Part shown: in pieces, positions 26,084 to 33,172 of the stretch | Layout: the number at the start of each line of letters is the position of its first letter | Numbering within the stretch: the stretch's first letter is position 1 | Virus record (IMG/VR): IMGVR_UViG_3300002835_009153 | Coordinates: 1 to 40,591 of that record | Reading direction: 5' to 3' (one strand) | Length of the DNA stretch: 40,591 nucleotides | Source of the DNA: a virus | Notes under the pieces: model-generated | What the model was told of the DNA's origin: nothing | Databases searched by the model: none | What the model saw: only the letters and a program-made list of their open reading frames with translations | Program-made: the position numbers and the translations under genes

Positions 26084-26629
26084 ATGACAAACACTCCAAA
26101 TATTCCTGACGATAGAGTTGCTGGAATTTTAAGTCAACAACCTTCGAATACGAATTTTGCGTATGCATCTAATTTTCGTTTATTCATACCAAAAGTGAGA
26201 ATGGGGGTGTATTTTTGTAACGAAATAACATTTCCAGGATGGGATTGTCCTCCCGTGAGATTACCTGTGCCTTTCGCACCATCTCTTAAATTTTGGGGCA
26301 ACAAAATCACTCACGGCGAATTGACAGTCAAATTTCTTGTGAATGAAGATTACTCAAATTATTATGAGATGAGTGATTGGTTTAAGAAAAGTCTTGTTTG
26401 GGAAGATTTCCTTAAAAATGGAAATGATTTTCAATTATTAACAAACATAGGACATATTCTAATACTTTCTAATAAAAAAAACCCACTCGCTAAATTTAGG
26501 ATAAATGGATTAATGATAACGGGGTTATCTTCTATTGACTATAATAGTGGAACAACTGATACTCCTATTGCAACAGCAACTGCCACAATGCAATTTTCAA
26601 CTTATGATCTTGAGGAGTATTCAGAATGA
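26084..26629 (+). CDS. gp19-like tail tube family protein (first copy)
   Basis: 181 residues. NTNFAYASNFRLFIPKV at about 24-40, then FCNEITFPGW, VKFLVNEDYSNYYEMSDWFKKS and a C-terminal ATATMQFSTYDLEEYS follow the tail tube fold pattern. It is closely parallel to the next gene and more distantly to gp19. Environmental T4-like phages often carry gp19-like proteins after gp23. In T4, gp54 and gp19 are related, so one of these could be the tube initiator, or they may be minor tube or baseplate-hub proteins. Its last codons overlap the next start (ATGA at 26626-26629). Confidence 0.8.
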   Translation: MTNTPNIPDDRVAGILSQQPSNTNFAYASNFRLFIPKVRMGVYFCNEITFPGWDCPPVRLPVPFAPSLKFWGNKITHGELTVKFLVNEDYSNYYEMSDWFKKSLVWEDFLKNGNDFQLLTNIGHILILSNKKNPLAKFRINGLMITGLSSIDYNSGTTDTPIATATATMQFSTYDLEEYSE

Positions 26630-27162
26630 ATCAACCTCAGATTGAAAATTTTGAAAGATTCGGTGTATTAGGCAATCAAACTATCAACACAAATCTGGCA
26701 CTCAGCACCAATTTTAGATTCATCTTAAAGAAAATTCCATATGTTACATATTTTTGCACATCAATTACAACTCCATCGTCTTCATCCACACCGATGGATT
26801 ATGATTACATAACCGCCGCACAATTGAAACTTCCAGGTGGTAGAACAAATACAGATGTCTCAATTCGATTCATAATATCAGAAGACTTCAAAAATTACAT
26901 GGAGATAGTGAATTGGTTTAAAAGTGGTGTCCCCTATCGTGATTTTTCTAATATAAAATCAGAGAGTGTTGCAGGTCCATCAGATGGACAAATGCTTCTA
27001 TTGAATAATAAAAAGAAACCGATTTATATGATCAACTACAAGAATTTGATACCAACAAATTTATCGGGATTCACCCTAACCAATTCCGAAAGTGAGCCAT
27101 CTGTTTTGACTGCAACGATACAATTTGTTTATGATACTTACAAAATAAACAAACTTGATTAA
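26626..27162 (+). CDS. gp19-like tail tube family protein (second copy)
   Basis: 178 residues, coupled to the preceding gene by an ATGA overlap. It matches that gene along its length: NTNLALSTNFRFILKKIPYVTYFC, VSIRFIISEDFKNYMEIVNWFKS, and a final TATIQFVYDTYKI. Like its partner it should be a structural protein of tube-like fold. Its stop codon at 27160-27162 overlaps the stop of a convergent small gene on the minus strand. No terminator hairpin is visible at the junction, so the two transcripts may run into each other. Confidence 0.8.
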   Translation: MNQPQIENFERFGVLGNQTINTNLALSTNFRFILKKIPYVTYFCTSITTPSSSSTPMDYDYITAAQLKLPGGRTNTDVSIRFIISEDFKNYMEIVNWFKSGVPYRDFSNIKSESVAGPSDGQMLLLNNKKKPIYMINYKNLIPTNLSGFTLTNSESEPSVLTATIQFVYDTYKINKLD

Positions 27163-27278
27163 GGTTTGGGTCTTGTTGGTTTTTTAGCCGATTTGGGAGA
27201 TCCTTTGGATCTACGATCAGTCGAGCGCAAAGAAGATGATGCTTTAGTCGGTTTTAATGTTGTTTTTCTTCTCGGCAT
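27159..27278 (-). CDS. 39-residue basic protein
   Basis: Small gene overlapping the end of the next gene upstream by 35 nt. ATG at 27278 is preceded by GGAGATAAAAA, a good ribosome binding site lying within the upstream coding sequence. The product, starting MPRRKTTLKPTKASSSLRST, is Arg/Lys/Ser-rich (ending KKPTRPKP), so a nucleic-acid binding peptide is possible. Its stop overlaps that of the convergent tail gene. Existence is supported by the Shine-Dalgarno and strict lack of other coding use of the 27163-27243 stretch; function is unknown. Confidence 0.5.
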   Translation of the reverse strand: MPRRKTTLKPTKASSSLRSTDRRSKGSPKSAKKPTRPKP

Positions 27279-27540
27279 TTTTTATCTCCATCTGAATTTT
27301 TTCAATTTCAGAAACTATTTTTACATTGTTGGAAACTAATTTTTTTGCATTTAATATCAATTCTTTTGGACAATTATTTACTTTTTCTAGATTATGAATT
27401 ATTTTCATCAATTGGTTTGTATTATTATCATAAAAACTTCTCATAGAAGATAGTTTCTCTTCTTTAATAGTATTTGGTAATAATTTAAACCACTCAACGG
27501 TCTCAATAATTGATTTGTTATCCAATTCTACTTTCTCCAC
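27244..27540 (-). CDS. Hypothetical helical protein
   Basis: 98 residues from GTG 27540, inside the end of the previous gene (23-nt overlap). An alternative TTG start at about 27525 has GGAGA eight bases upstream (LDNKSIIETVEWFKLLPN start). The sequence is Lys/Asn/Glu-rich and all helical, with a likely coiled coil near the C-terminus (VKIVSEIEKIQMEIKNAEKK). No family recognised. Second gene of a short minus-strand operon of three. Confidence 0.6.
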   Translation of the reverse strand: MEKVELDNKSIIETVEWFKLLPNTIKEEKLSSMRSFYDNNTNQLMKIIHNLEKVNNCPKELILNAKKLVSNNVKIVSEIEKIQMEIKNAEKKNNIKTD

Positions 27541-27727
27541 TAAGTCGGAGCGTTAGAACGCCTTCTCTATGCTCCAAACTGACTAGGACTTTATCCCATC
27601 CTTGAGACTTTGCAAGATCTACTTCTATCTTGCATATCCTGTAAAAGACTTCAGGAACAAACTCACGGCCTAACTTGTATGTTGCCGTTCTAATGTGCTT
27701 TCTATTTGGGGAGTTTGTTTCTGACAT
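27518..27727 (-). CDS. Hypothetical protein, likely leaderless
   Basis: 69 residues from ATG 27727 (MSETNSPNRKHIRTATYKLG). An upstream in-frame extension to 27754 would include the promoter and is rejected. Mixed alpha/beta content with EVFYRICKIEVDLAK and a C-terminal VLVSLEHREGVLTLRLSG. No family recognised. There is no Shine-Dalgarno: a TATAAA -10-like hexamer lies seven bases before the ATG. Confidence 0.6.
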   Translation of the reverse strand: MSETNSPNRKHIRTATYKLGREFVPEVFYRICKIEVDLAKSQGWDKVLVSLEHREGVLTLRLSGESRIG

Positions 27728-27734
27728 GATAGTG

Positions 27735-27740
27735 TTTATA
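27735..27740 (-). promoter_or_regulatory. Candidate -10 element (TATAAA) of the minus-strand operon
   Basis: TATAAA on the minus strand followed by CACTATC and the ATG at 27727. No convincing -35 hexamer is seen. The string ATAAACACTAT is repeated before the minus-strand gene at 33466. Confidence 0.4.
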
Positions 27741-27807
27741 CAACAGACAATCAACTATAACTTTAAAAGTTCCAATGCTTTCTTTTCTGCAATGCAAGAA
27801 TTAAGAT

Positions 27808-27818
27808 TCATAAATATT
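27808..27818 (+). promoter_or_regulatory. T4-late-like promoter element (CATAAATAT)
   Basis: CATAAATAT, about 36 nt before the ATG at 27853 with GGAAAGG as possible ribosome binding site between them. Confidence 0.58.
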
Positions 27819-27852
27819 TAAGTGGTATTGATTCTTTACGGAAAGGTTATGT

Positions 27853-28290
27853 ATGTTCGCACCTGAACTCATATCATTGATCGCCGGATCTGCTGTCGGG
27901 TTTATCTTTCGATATATGGCCCAACGGGCACAAGATCAGAAAGAAATGTTTGTTCGACTTATGGATGCCAATAAGAGAACAACAGAAAACCAAGATAAAG
28001 CGGCGGAAAGAGTTCCTATTGATGTGGGAAAGGGAGTCAGACAGTTGATTGTTTTGTCTGTACTGTTTGGAACTTTACTGGCACCATTTATTCTTCCGTT
28101 CTTCGGTGTCCCAACATTTGTAGAAGTAGACACAACTACATCAGAAAAACTTTTCGGTCTTATCCCATCTTCAGCGAAAAAGTATTTTGTTGAGGTGAAT
28201 GGATTTGTATATGCATCTGAGACTAGACAAATTCTAGTCAGTATTGTTGGGTTCTACTTTGGATCTGCTGCTGCGGCGAACAAAAATTAA
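27853..28290 (+). CDS. Membrane protein, holin-like candidate
   Basis: 145 residues. Hydrophobic segments at about 4-20 (ELISLIAGSAVGFIFRYM), 65-85 (LIVLSVLFGTLLAPFILPFFG) and 122-140 (ILVSIVGFYFGSAAAA), separated by charged loops, indicate three membrane spans. Size and topology resemble three-span phage holins and gene-transfer-agent release proteins, but no signature allows a firm call. It is followed after 12 nt by a lipoprotein-like gene, so the two may form a late membrane or lysis unit. It has its own late-type promoter. Confidence 0.7.
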   Translation: MFAPELISLIAGSAVGFIFRYMAQRAQDQKEMFVRLMDANKRTTENQDKAAERVPIDVGKGVRQLIVLSVLFGTLLAPFILPFFGVPTFVEVDTTTSEKLFGLIPSSAKKYFVEVNGFVYASETRQILVSIVGFYFGSAAAANKN

Positions 28291-28302
28291 GGAAATAAAA
28301 AC

Positions 28303-28704
28303 ATGAACATCAAACTACTATCGTTTTTCGCCCTTCTTCTGCTCGGCTCATGCTGCACAGCACCTGAAATCATTCCCTCCGTTTCACAAGATTCTGTGAT
28401 CATGATGAGTTTAAAGGAACAGATTAAAGACAATAACAAGATTGAAACTGGATGGGGATGGATTGCTTGGTATCTTCCGGTTGTTTTTTTAGTCGGTGCT
28501 TGGACTTGGCGAGAATTGATTAAGAAACCATTCGTATGTGAGACATGCGAATTTGAGAGAACTAAAGCAGCGAATGCTTTTAGAAAACTCAAATCCAATG
28601 AAGAAAAGGCCAAGGCTGAATCAGCCAAGGCCGACAAGGATTCTGACGAAAAGAAGGATCAGGAAAAGTCAGAAACTACTCAAACAAGTTCTATCACTAA
28701 TTGA
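28303..28704 (+). CDS. Lipoprotein-like membrane protein, possible spanin-type
   Basis: 133 residues. The N-terminus is a lipoprotein signal: basic start, LLSFFALLLLGSC with lipobox L-G-S-C17. A second hydrophobic segment (about 47-66, WIAWYLPVVFLVGAW) would cross the membrane. Then come a CxxC (CETC) and a long Lys/Glu/Ala-rich coiled-coil-like tail. Lipobox plus charged helical tail beside a holin-like gene suggests a role in envelope disruption (spanin-like), but no canonical spanin pattern is certain. AAGGAAATAAAAAC precedes the ATG. The 3' end overlaps a convergent gene by 8 nt. Confidence 0.68.
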   Translation: MNIKLLSFFALLLLGSCCTAPEIIPSVSQDSVIMMSLKEQIKDNNKIETGWGWIAWYLPVVFLVGAWTWRELIKKPFVCETCEFERTKAANAFRKLKSNEEKAKAESAKADKDSDEKKDQEKSETTQTSSITN

Positions 28705-28942
28705 ACTTGAGGGCAGAGTATCCCTGACGAATGAGTTCTTTCCACATCATTCGGGCATAGGTCTTGGACATCGTGGCGTAGTAGTTCCAAACGCCACTGG
28801 TCTTATTCCCACGCCAAACGAAGACGGAAACCAATTCATTGTTGTCATCAGACGGAGAAATACGAATTCGCTTCTTACCGTCAGGGGAAACGAGTCCTGA
28901 GTCTTGTGGAGTCAAACGAGGATTAGGGGAAGTTCCGTTCAC
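28697..28942 (-). CDS. Small protein with C-terminal ARxxWxxL helix, likely leaderless
   Basis: 81 residues from GTG 28942. A strand-rich part (RIRISPSDDNNELVSVFVWR; GVWNYYATM) is followed by a helix YARMMWKELIRQGYSALKF. The same ending recurs in the genes at 38545-38877 and 39789-40112. Unknown function; such small proteins are typical early phage genes that act on host processes. A consensus sigma-70 promoter places +1 on the GTG itself, with no room for a ribosome binding site. Confidence 0.62.
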   Translation of the reverse strand: MNGTSPNPRLTPQDSGLVSPDGKKRIRISPSDDNNELVSVFVWRGNKTSGVWNYYATMSKTYARMMWKELIRQGYSALKFN

Positions 28943-28948
28943 GGTTCA

Positions 28949-28977
28949 AGTATAACGAGTATAAATCCTTTTGTCAA
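28949..28977 (-). promoter_or_regulatory. Sigma-70 promoter, leaderless configuration
   Basis: TTGACA (28972-28977) - 17 nt - TATACT (28949-28954) on the minus strand; six bases separate the -10 from the GTG at 28942. Confidence 0.8.
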
Positions 28978-29006
28978 GCCCTATAGGGAATATTTTTGAA
29001 TCGCAA

Positions 29007-29023
29007 AGGCGGTCTAGCCGCCT
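29007..29023 (-). terminator. GC-rich hairpin after the 29025-29447 gene
   Basis: AGGCGG - 5-nt loop - CCGCCT, one base beyond the stop of the minus-strand gene and followed by TTTG. A weak T-run makes it a probable, not certain, terminator. Confidence 0.5.
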
Positions 29024-29024
29024 C

Positions 29025-29447
29025 CTAGAGGCCGTCTGCGGGAACCCACCCGCTGCCCCCTATGAAATCCCCGTCCTCACACAGGGCATCCTGCGCCTCC
29101 GTTTGGGACTTCCTGTAACTGTCCATGGCAGTCCTCTTATCAAAGAACGGTCCCATAACTTTACCGCTACTGTGATTCCAAACCCAACCTAGGTGTCTTG
29201 CGCTGTAGTAGATAACATCTTGTCCCATGGAAGGATCCATGCACCTCATATGGGAGATTTCAACATGATCTGAAATGATGTTATTGGCATCATATTCCAT
29301 GGGAAAGTGCTTGAGTAACCTAATTGCATTCTTTCGTACCGCACTCGGAATTTTCTTAACATAGTCAGGGCGACTAGGGTCACAGAGAGAAAGCAGAAAG
29401 TTCCTTGTGTTCACGATGGAAATGTATTGCTCGTATGGAAGTGTCAT
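29025..29447 (-). CDS. Hypothetical protein, leaderless early gene
   Basis: 140 residues. The N-terminal half is helical (EQYISIVNTRNFLLSLCDPS; AVRKNAIRLLKHFPMEYD), and the C-terminal half strand-rich with W residues (DVIYYSARHLGWVWNHSSGK, VMGPFFDKRTAMDSYRKSQ). The last part resembles domains that describe a displayed or measured context; no family is recognised. It has a perfect sigma-70 promoter (TTGACA/TATAAT) whose predicted +1 is one base before the ATG. No Shine-Dalgarno is present. Confidence 0.65.
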   Translation of the reverse strand: MTLPYEQYISIVNTRNFLLSLCDPSRPDYVKKIPSAVRKNAIRLLKHFPMEYDANNIISDHVEISHMRCMDPSMGQDVIYYSARHLGWVWNHSSGKVMGPFFDKRTAMDSYRKSQTEAQDALCEDGDFIGGSGWVPADGL

Positions 29448-29454
29448 AAAAAAG

Positions 29455-29482
29455 ATTATAACTATTGTACATCAAATGTCAA
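29455..29482 (-). promoter_or_regulatory. Consensus sigma-70 promoter, leaderless configuration
   Basis: TTGACA (29477-29482) - 16 nt - TATAAT (29455-29460); seven bases, CTTTTTT, lead from the -10 to the ATG at 29447. Both hexamers match the consensus exactly. Confidence 0.85.
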
Positions 29483-29512
29483 TTTGTTTTAAACGAAATT
29501 TTTCAGAAAATT

Positions 29513-29527
29513 GTAAATACTAAATAT
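29513..29527 (+). promoter_or_regulatory. Tandem late-promoter elements (GTAAATAC, CTAAATAT)
   Basis: Two overlapping TAAATA elements, the second at 29520-29527, about 80 nt before the 29608 gene. The leader in between contains a palindrome ATCCCTTAAGGGAT followed by TTTAT (about 29555-29572). Confidence 0.58.
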
Positions 29528-29607
29528 GATCGTGAGAAGGTATATCAACCTTCATCCCTTAAGGGATTTTATATTTGATAATCACACTAACTTAAAGGAA
29601 ACCCCCC

Positions 29608-31134
29608 ATGGCAACTTTTTACTGGCAAGGTCAAAGTATAACTGGAATTGCCAAATTCGATTGGAATTGTGTAGGTAACTGGAAAACTACTTATTTTAAC
29701 TACGGCGGAACTGGCCCAAGTTGGGGCTGGCAGTACATAGGAGCAACTGCTTGCCCCGGCGTTAACGATGCCGCACTTTTTGGAGTTTCTGCGTCACAAC
29801 TCCCTCCTCTAAATGCACTTTCCCCGTGTTTGTTTGGAGGATTTTCGGGAAATGTTTCAGGAGGAGTTTGGCTAGGTTCTGGCACTGCTCAAGCAGGAAC
29901 CATCGCAAATAGCAGTATTACTTCCGTATTGGCAACTTTAAAAAGAGGTGCGACAGGCAATACATATCCTTTTGCATATTTCGGAGGTGGTTTGACGGCA
30001 GAAGTTTTATCTTGGCTAATCTCTTATGGAGAATTTTCAGGGGAAACTGGATCTCTTCAAGATGATTCCATACTGGAGCGATGGGCCGGTTTCTCTGGAG
30101 ATCAAACCAGCCCGGCGGGAATCTCCGGTGGGAGAGCAATGGCACAAAGATCAAGACTGGGGACTAAATTAAAAGTTAGTGATACTTTATGGTTTAGACA
30201 CGATTCAGACAAGTCGATTATGATAAATGGAGTGAAATCTCTTCAAGATGTTGCAGGAACTACAGGTACTACGAGAATAGTTAAAACTAATTTCATCTCT
30301 GATGGTAAGGGATCGGTTTCACTTATTTCGGGAGTATATGCCACCATTTATAATTATGGTGTAGGGTCTTCTTTATACATGAAGGGACTGACTTGTGGTT
30401 ACTTCAGTACAGTACCAACTGCCACATATATTGAACCAGATGTTAAATTCAACCGAGTTGAAGTTGCAGGACAATATACTAATCCAATTTGGTTTGGTGG
30501 AACACTTGATACTCCATCAGTCATTAATGAACTTGGTGGATCAGGATTGGGAACAACTGGTATTTTCCAAGCAGAAGATGAATCATCAATTTTAATCCGA
30601 CCAATATTTAATTGGTGGTCTGGTGGTGGTCTACAAGGTCAACCTCAACCTTACTTTGTGTTCGGTATTCCTGGTTTAACTTCACAATTAGCAGTAGCAA
30701 AGAAAATTGAAATTGCGTCTGTTGATGGCAGTTTGTCTGGATCTACAACTGGAACCGCCGCTTGGAATTCAACATGGAATTTGACATTTGCCGGTGGTGC
30801 AAGTGCAGGAACAATTAAATGTGACTCTGCGATAGTTAGAGTTCTTGATGGAATTGACACAACAACAACTGTATCAATTGGTTCTATATTCATGGATAAG
30901 GGGTCGATACTTGATCTAGCGTCTGGTCGTGAGTTTGATAATTGGTTCTTCGGTTCAATAAGTGGAAATTCAATTCAAGGAGGAATTGTATTCGAAGATG
31001 AGAACTCAATTGTGAAAGGAAGCAATAATATCAGACTCTTCAATACACAAGTTGGACTTGGTAATAGATTGGATGTTCGTACCGCTAAAAAGAATAGCAA
31101 TACACTTACTTTAGGTGAGTCTGGTTTAATCTGA
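29608..31134 (+). CDS. Virion-like protein with YWxG/NW/PGxxD N-terminal pattern
   Basis: 508 residues, no charged core, rich in Gly, Ser, Thr and Asn, with regular beta-strand spacing. The N-terminus (FYWQG, GNWKTT, ACPGVNDAALFG) follows a pattern seen at the start of many phage structural proteins: YWxG ... W ... NW ... PGxxDxAxF. The middle and C-terminus (GVYATIYNYGVGSSLYMKG; SNTLTLGESGLI) fit an extended beta-solenoid or jelly-roll stack. It is likely a fibre or surface protein of the virion. It has its own late promoter, a GGAAACCCCCC leader and a double terminator, so it is an independent transcription unit. No family name is claimed. Confidence 0.75.
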   Translation: MATFYWQGQSITGIAKFDWNCVGNWKTTYFNYGGTGPSWGWQYIGATACPGVNDAALFGVSASQLPPLNALSPCLFGGFSGNVSGGVWLGSGTAQAGTIANSSITSVLATLKRGATGNTYPFAYFGGGLTAEVLSWLISYGEFSGETGSLQDDSILERWAGFSGDQTSPAGISGGRAMAQRSRLGTKLKVSDTLWFRHDSDKSIMINGVKSLQDVAGTTGTTRIVKTNFISDGKGSVSLISGVYATIYNYGVGSSLYMKGLTCGYFSTVPTATYIEPDVKFNRVEVAGQYTNPIWFGGTLDTPSVINELGGSGLGTTGIFQAEDESSILIRPIFNWWSGGGLQGQPQPYFVFGIPGLTSQLAVAKKIEIASVDGSLSGSTTGTAAWNSTWNLTFAGGASAGTIKCDSAIVRVLDGIDTTTTVSIGSIFMDKGSILDLASGREFDNWFFGSISGNSIQGGIVFEDENSIVKGSNNIRLFNTQVGLGNRLDVRTAKKNSNTLTLGESGLI

Positions 31135-31170
31135 TAGTTTTTAGTAGATAGACATTCAAAAATGCAACAG

Positions 31171-31192
31171 CCCCCCCGAAAGGGGGGGTTAT
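31171..31192 (+). terminator. C7-GAAA-G7 terminator of the 29608 gene
   Basis: Seven C (31171-31177), GAAA tetraloop, seven G (31182-31188), then TTATTGTT. It lies 36 nt after the stop. Confidence 0.85.
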
Positions 31193-31199
31193 TGTTATA

Positions 31200-31485
31200 A
31201 AAGAACCCCCTGCACAATTTCCGGATGTGCAGGGGGTCTTGGGATTCACGCACAACCCCATATTATTACGGCTCTTTATTCCGTAGTGCGGTACGGAACT
31301 GACTGACGGCAGTTGCAACTGCCGATTTTTCACCGGAGAGTGAAGTCTAGAATACACTCCCGAGCGTCAGGTGCCATCTGACTGAATATCAGTCAACGCT
31401 TCGTGCTTAATGGCCTATTTTACTTCGCACGAACGAAGGTGACTAGCCTTGGCGAACCAAGGCAGGGGCGAACCCTTTTCGTCAC
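31200..31485 (-). ncRNA. Candidate structured non-coding RNA (~285 nt), no known family
   Basis: This 520-nt stretch between 31134 and 31656 has no credible coding frame. On the minus strand it has a strong promoter (31492-31519) and ends at a terminator (31206-31236). From 5' to 3' the RNA can form: a GUGAC/GUCAC stem (31481-31485 with 31439-31443) enclosing two UUCG-loop hairpins (31466-31475; 31446-31463, 7 bp); a 7-bp stem 31427-31433/31400-31406; GCGU/ACGC closing a 7-bp hairpin 31389-31395/31379-31385; stems in 31333-31360; a 7-bp hairpin 31318-31324/31307-31313; and a 7-bp hairpin 31292-31298/31279-31285. The density of perfect stems and the tetraloops far exceed chance. It lacks the CCA end and the conserved start of tmRNA and has no tRNA arms. 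The role is unknown. Confidence 0.7.
31206..31236 (-). terminator. Terminator of the candidate ncRNA (bidirectional hairpin)
   Basis: CCCCCTGCAC (31206-31215) pairs with GTGCAGGGGG (31227-31236), 10 bp. On the minus strand TTCTTTT follows; on the plus strand TCTT follows, so it may also back up the 29608 terminator. Confidence 0.8.
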
Positions 31486-31491
31486 ACCCCT

Positions 31492-31519
31492 AGTATAGCG
31501 TCTTGCCCACCTTTGTCAA
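31492..31519 (-). promoter_or_regulatory. Sigma-70 promoter of the candidate ncRNA
   Basis: TTGACA (31514-31519) - 16 nt - TATACT (31492-31497) on the minus strand. The predicted start is near 31485, at the GGGGTGTGAC that begins the structured region; no start codon follows. Confidence 0.8.
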
Positions 31520-31569
31520 TACCCTATGTCTAAATTTTTGGAGGTTTGGTTATCGGTCATTTGTCAAAT

Positions 31570-31602
31570 AAAAAAGGCTGTGAAGATTTCTCCTCACAGC
31601 CC
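31570..31602 (-). terminator. Terminator of the gmd operon, identical to the gp23 terminator
   Basis: On the minus strand GGGCTGTGA and TCACAGCC form the stem, followed by six T. The 27 nt 31576-31602 are the exact reverse complement of 26030-26056. Confidence 0.85.
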
Positions 31603-31619
31603 TGGCCCACTTCTACACT

Positions 31620-31643
31620 CCTTGTCTGGAGCCTAGGACAAGG
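31620..31643 (-). other. Hairpin between gmd stop and terminator
   Basis: CCTTGTC (31620-31626) pairs with GACAAGG (31637-31643) over a 10-nt loop, 13 nt beyond the gmd stop codon. It has no T-run and may protect the mRNA 3' end. Confidence 0.45.
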
Positions 31644-31655
31644 TAAAATTTTTAG

Positions 31656-32693
31656 TCACTCAACAAGAGCAGGCGCAGATCCTTGCATCTGTTTAGTGAG
31701 TAATGCAGCATCATATTTATACATGATCTTCGCAAGAAGTTTCATATCCACCTTGGGCTTCCATCCAAGAACTCGTTTTGCCTTCGATGGGTCACCAAGA
31801 AGGAAAGGAACTTCATTCGGTCGGAAGTACTTGGGGTCAATAACAACATACTTGTTCCAATCAAGTCCTGCCTCTTCGAAGACTGCATCCAAGAATTCAC
31901 GAACGCTGTGTGTCTTCTGAGTTGCGATTACATAATCATCCCCCTCTGGCTGTTGAAGCATGAGCCACATGGCCTCAACATAGTCCTCTGCATACCCCCA
32001 ATCACGAAGAGCATCAATATTTCCAAGACGCAACTCAGACTGCAATCCCATCTTGATTCTTGCAGCAGCCATGGTGATTTTACGAGTTACAAATGTCTCA
32101 CCACGACGAGGACTCTCATGGTTAAAAAGAATGCCACTTGATGCATGAAGACCATATGCATTTCGATAAACCCGAGTCATATGATGAGCATGAAGTTTGG
32201 CTACGGCATAGGGAGATACAGGCATCATGATGCTGTTTTCGGTGTAGCCACATTTTTCATCATAATCCTCACTATCACCGAACATCTCAGACGATGATGC
32301 TTGATAGAAACGAGTATTTGGACTAAGGGTACGAATCGCCTCAAGGATCTTTAGTGTTCCCGATGCGATTCCATCTGATGTGTACTCAGGAATATCGAAA
32401 GATACTGCGACATGCGACTGTGCAGCAAGGTTATAGAATTCATCAGGTTTATGTGTCATGATGATATGAGAGATGGCAGATCCATCTGTCAGATCAAAGT
32501 GATACATCTTGAATTTTGGATGATTGAAAAGATGATCGATTCTCGTCGTACTAATCGATGATGTACGACGCTTTAAACCGATCACCGTATATCCCTTCGC
32601 TAATAGCATATCAGCGAGATACGATCCATCCTGACCATTAACACCAGTAATTACTGCAACTCTGTCTTCATAGTTTTTCATGTTTACCTTCAT
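31656..32693 (-). CDS. gmd: GDP-mannose 4,6-dehydratase
   Basis: 345 residues, near full length for the family. It is a short-chain dehydrogenase/reductase of the extended class: NADP-binding GVNGQDG (G17-x-x-G20-x-x-G23), then LKRRTSS and NLAAQSHVAVSF; catalytic region SSSEMFG (133-139) and Y162-x-x-x-K166 in SPYAVAK; and NHESPRRGETFVTRK, typical of GDP-mannose dehydratases. It converts GDP-mannose to GDP-4-keto-6-deoxymannose, the precursor of GDP-fucose, GDP-rhamnose and GDP-perosamine. gmd is a known auxiliary metabolic gene of marine T4-like phages; it may serve host O-antigen modification or feed the glycosyltransferase at 1373. A start four codons downstream (32681) has AAGG upstream and is an alternative. 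It follows the 32700 gene by 6 nt. No fucose synthase gene is in the window. Confidence 0.94.
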   Translation of the reverse strand: MKVNMKNYEDRVAVITGVNGQDGSYLADMLLAKGYTVIGLKRRTSSISTTRIDHLFNHPKFKMYHFDLTDGSAISHIIMTHKPDEFYNLAAQSHVAVSFDIPEYTSDGIASGTLKILEAIRTLSPNTRFYQASSSEMFGDSEDYDEKCGYTENSIMMPVSPYAVAKLHAHHMTRVYRNAYGLHASSGILFNHESPRRGETFVTRKITMAAARIKMGLQSELRLGNIDALRDWGYAEDYVEAMWLMLQQPEGDDYVIATQKTHSVREFLDAVFEEAGLDWNKYVVIDPKYFRPNEVPFLLGDPSKAKRVLGWKPKVDMKLLAKIMYKYDAALLTKQMQGSAPALVE

Positions 32694-32699
32694 TTTAAA

Positions 32700-32969
32700 T
32701 CATAGAGTATCCGATGACATTTTTTGCCATCTGTCTTGACGAAGACTTTCATTCTCAAGAATGATGTCCTCTAGTTGTTTAAGAACCTTTCGGAATGCTG
32801 CTCTTTCCTTTTCTCCGTATGCTTCCTTGTCGTTAATGCATTGTTGGAGAAATTCGATTGAATTAAACTTAGGCTTATTCTTAGGCTTGGGCTTCGGACG
32901 ATCCCAATCAATATGCAACCCCTTCTTGAGTCCGTTTGATGTACGAGTGTTGCGATAATTGGAAATCAT
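32700..32969 (-). CDS. Hypothetical basic-to-helical protein
   Basis: 89 residues. Basic N-terminus (NYRNTRTSNGLKKGLHIDWD; PKPKPKNKPK), then a helical, charged half (FLQQCINDKEAYGEKERAAF; KVLKQLEDIILENESLRQDR). Start overlaps the TAA of the preceding gene (TAATG). No family recognised. Middle gene of an operon ending in gmd. Confidence 0.62.
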   Translation of the reverse strand: MISNYRNTRTSNGLKKGLHIDWDRPKPKPKNKPKFNSIEFLQQCINDKEAYGEKERAAFRKVLKQLEDIILENESLRQDRWQKMSSDTL

Positions 32970-33172
32970 TAGTTTCGTCCCTCATCTTCATGACAATCGC
33001 TATCATCGTCATCATCCTCAATGAAGTCATCGTCATCATCCCAATGAGGGACATCAATGAGATGATCGTCAATCAGATCATCGTCATTGAGAGGTTCACT
33101 ACAACGGGCAATATGAGTTTCATTCATGATGAGTTGTGCGTGAAGTCGATCAAGTGTTTCAAAATAAAGCAT
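32969..33172 (-). CDS. Small protein with extremely acidic C-terminus
   Basis: 67 residues. The first half looks helical (MLYFETLDRLHAQLIMNETH). The second half is almost all Asp/Glu (WDDDDDFIEDDDDDSDCHEDE), so the protein carries a large negative charge. This is a feature of DNA-mimic inhibitors and of some RNA polymerase or nuclease inhibitors of phages; function here is not established. An AGGAG lies 12 bases before the ATG. Promoter TTGTGT/TATAAT lies just upstream. Confidence 0.62.
   Translation of the reverse strand: MLYFETLDRLHAQLIMNETHIARCSEPLNDDDLIDDHLIDVPHWDDDDDFIEDDDDDSDCHEDEGRN

Noticed and set aside
31200-31485. tmRNA or tRNA for the structured RNA region
   Set aside because: No CCA-type 3' end, no T-arm sequence, no tRNA-like closing stem and no tag-encoding frame recognised.
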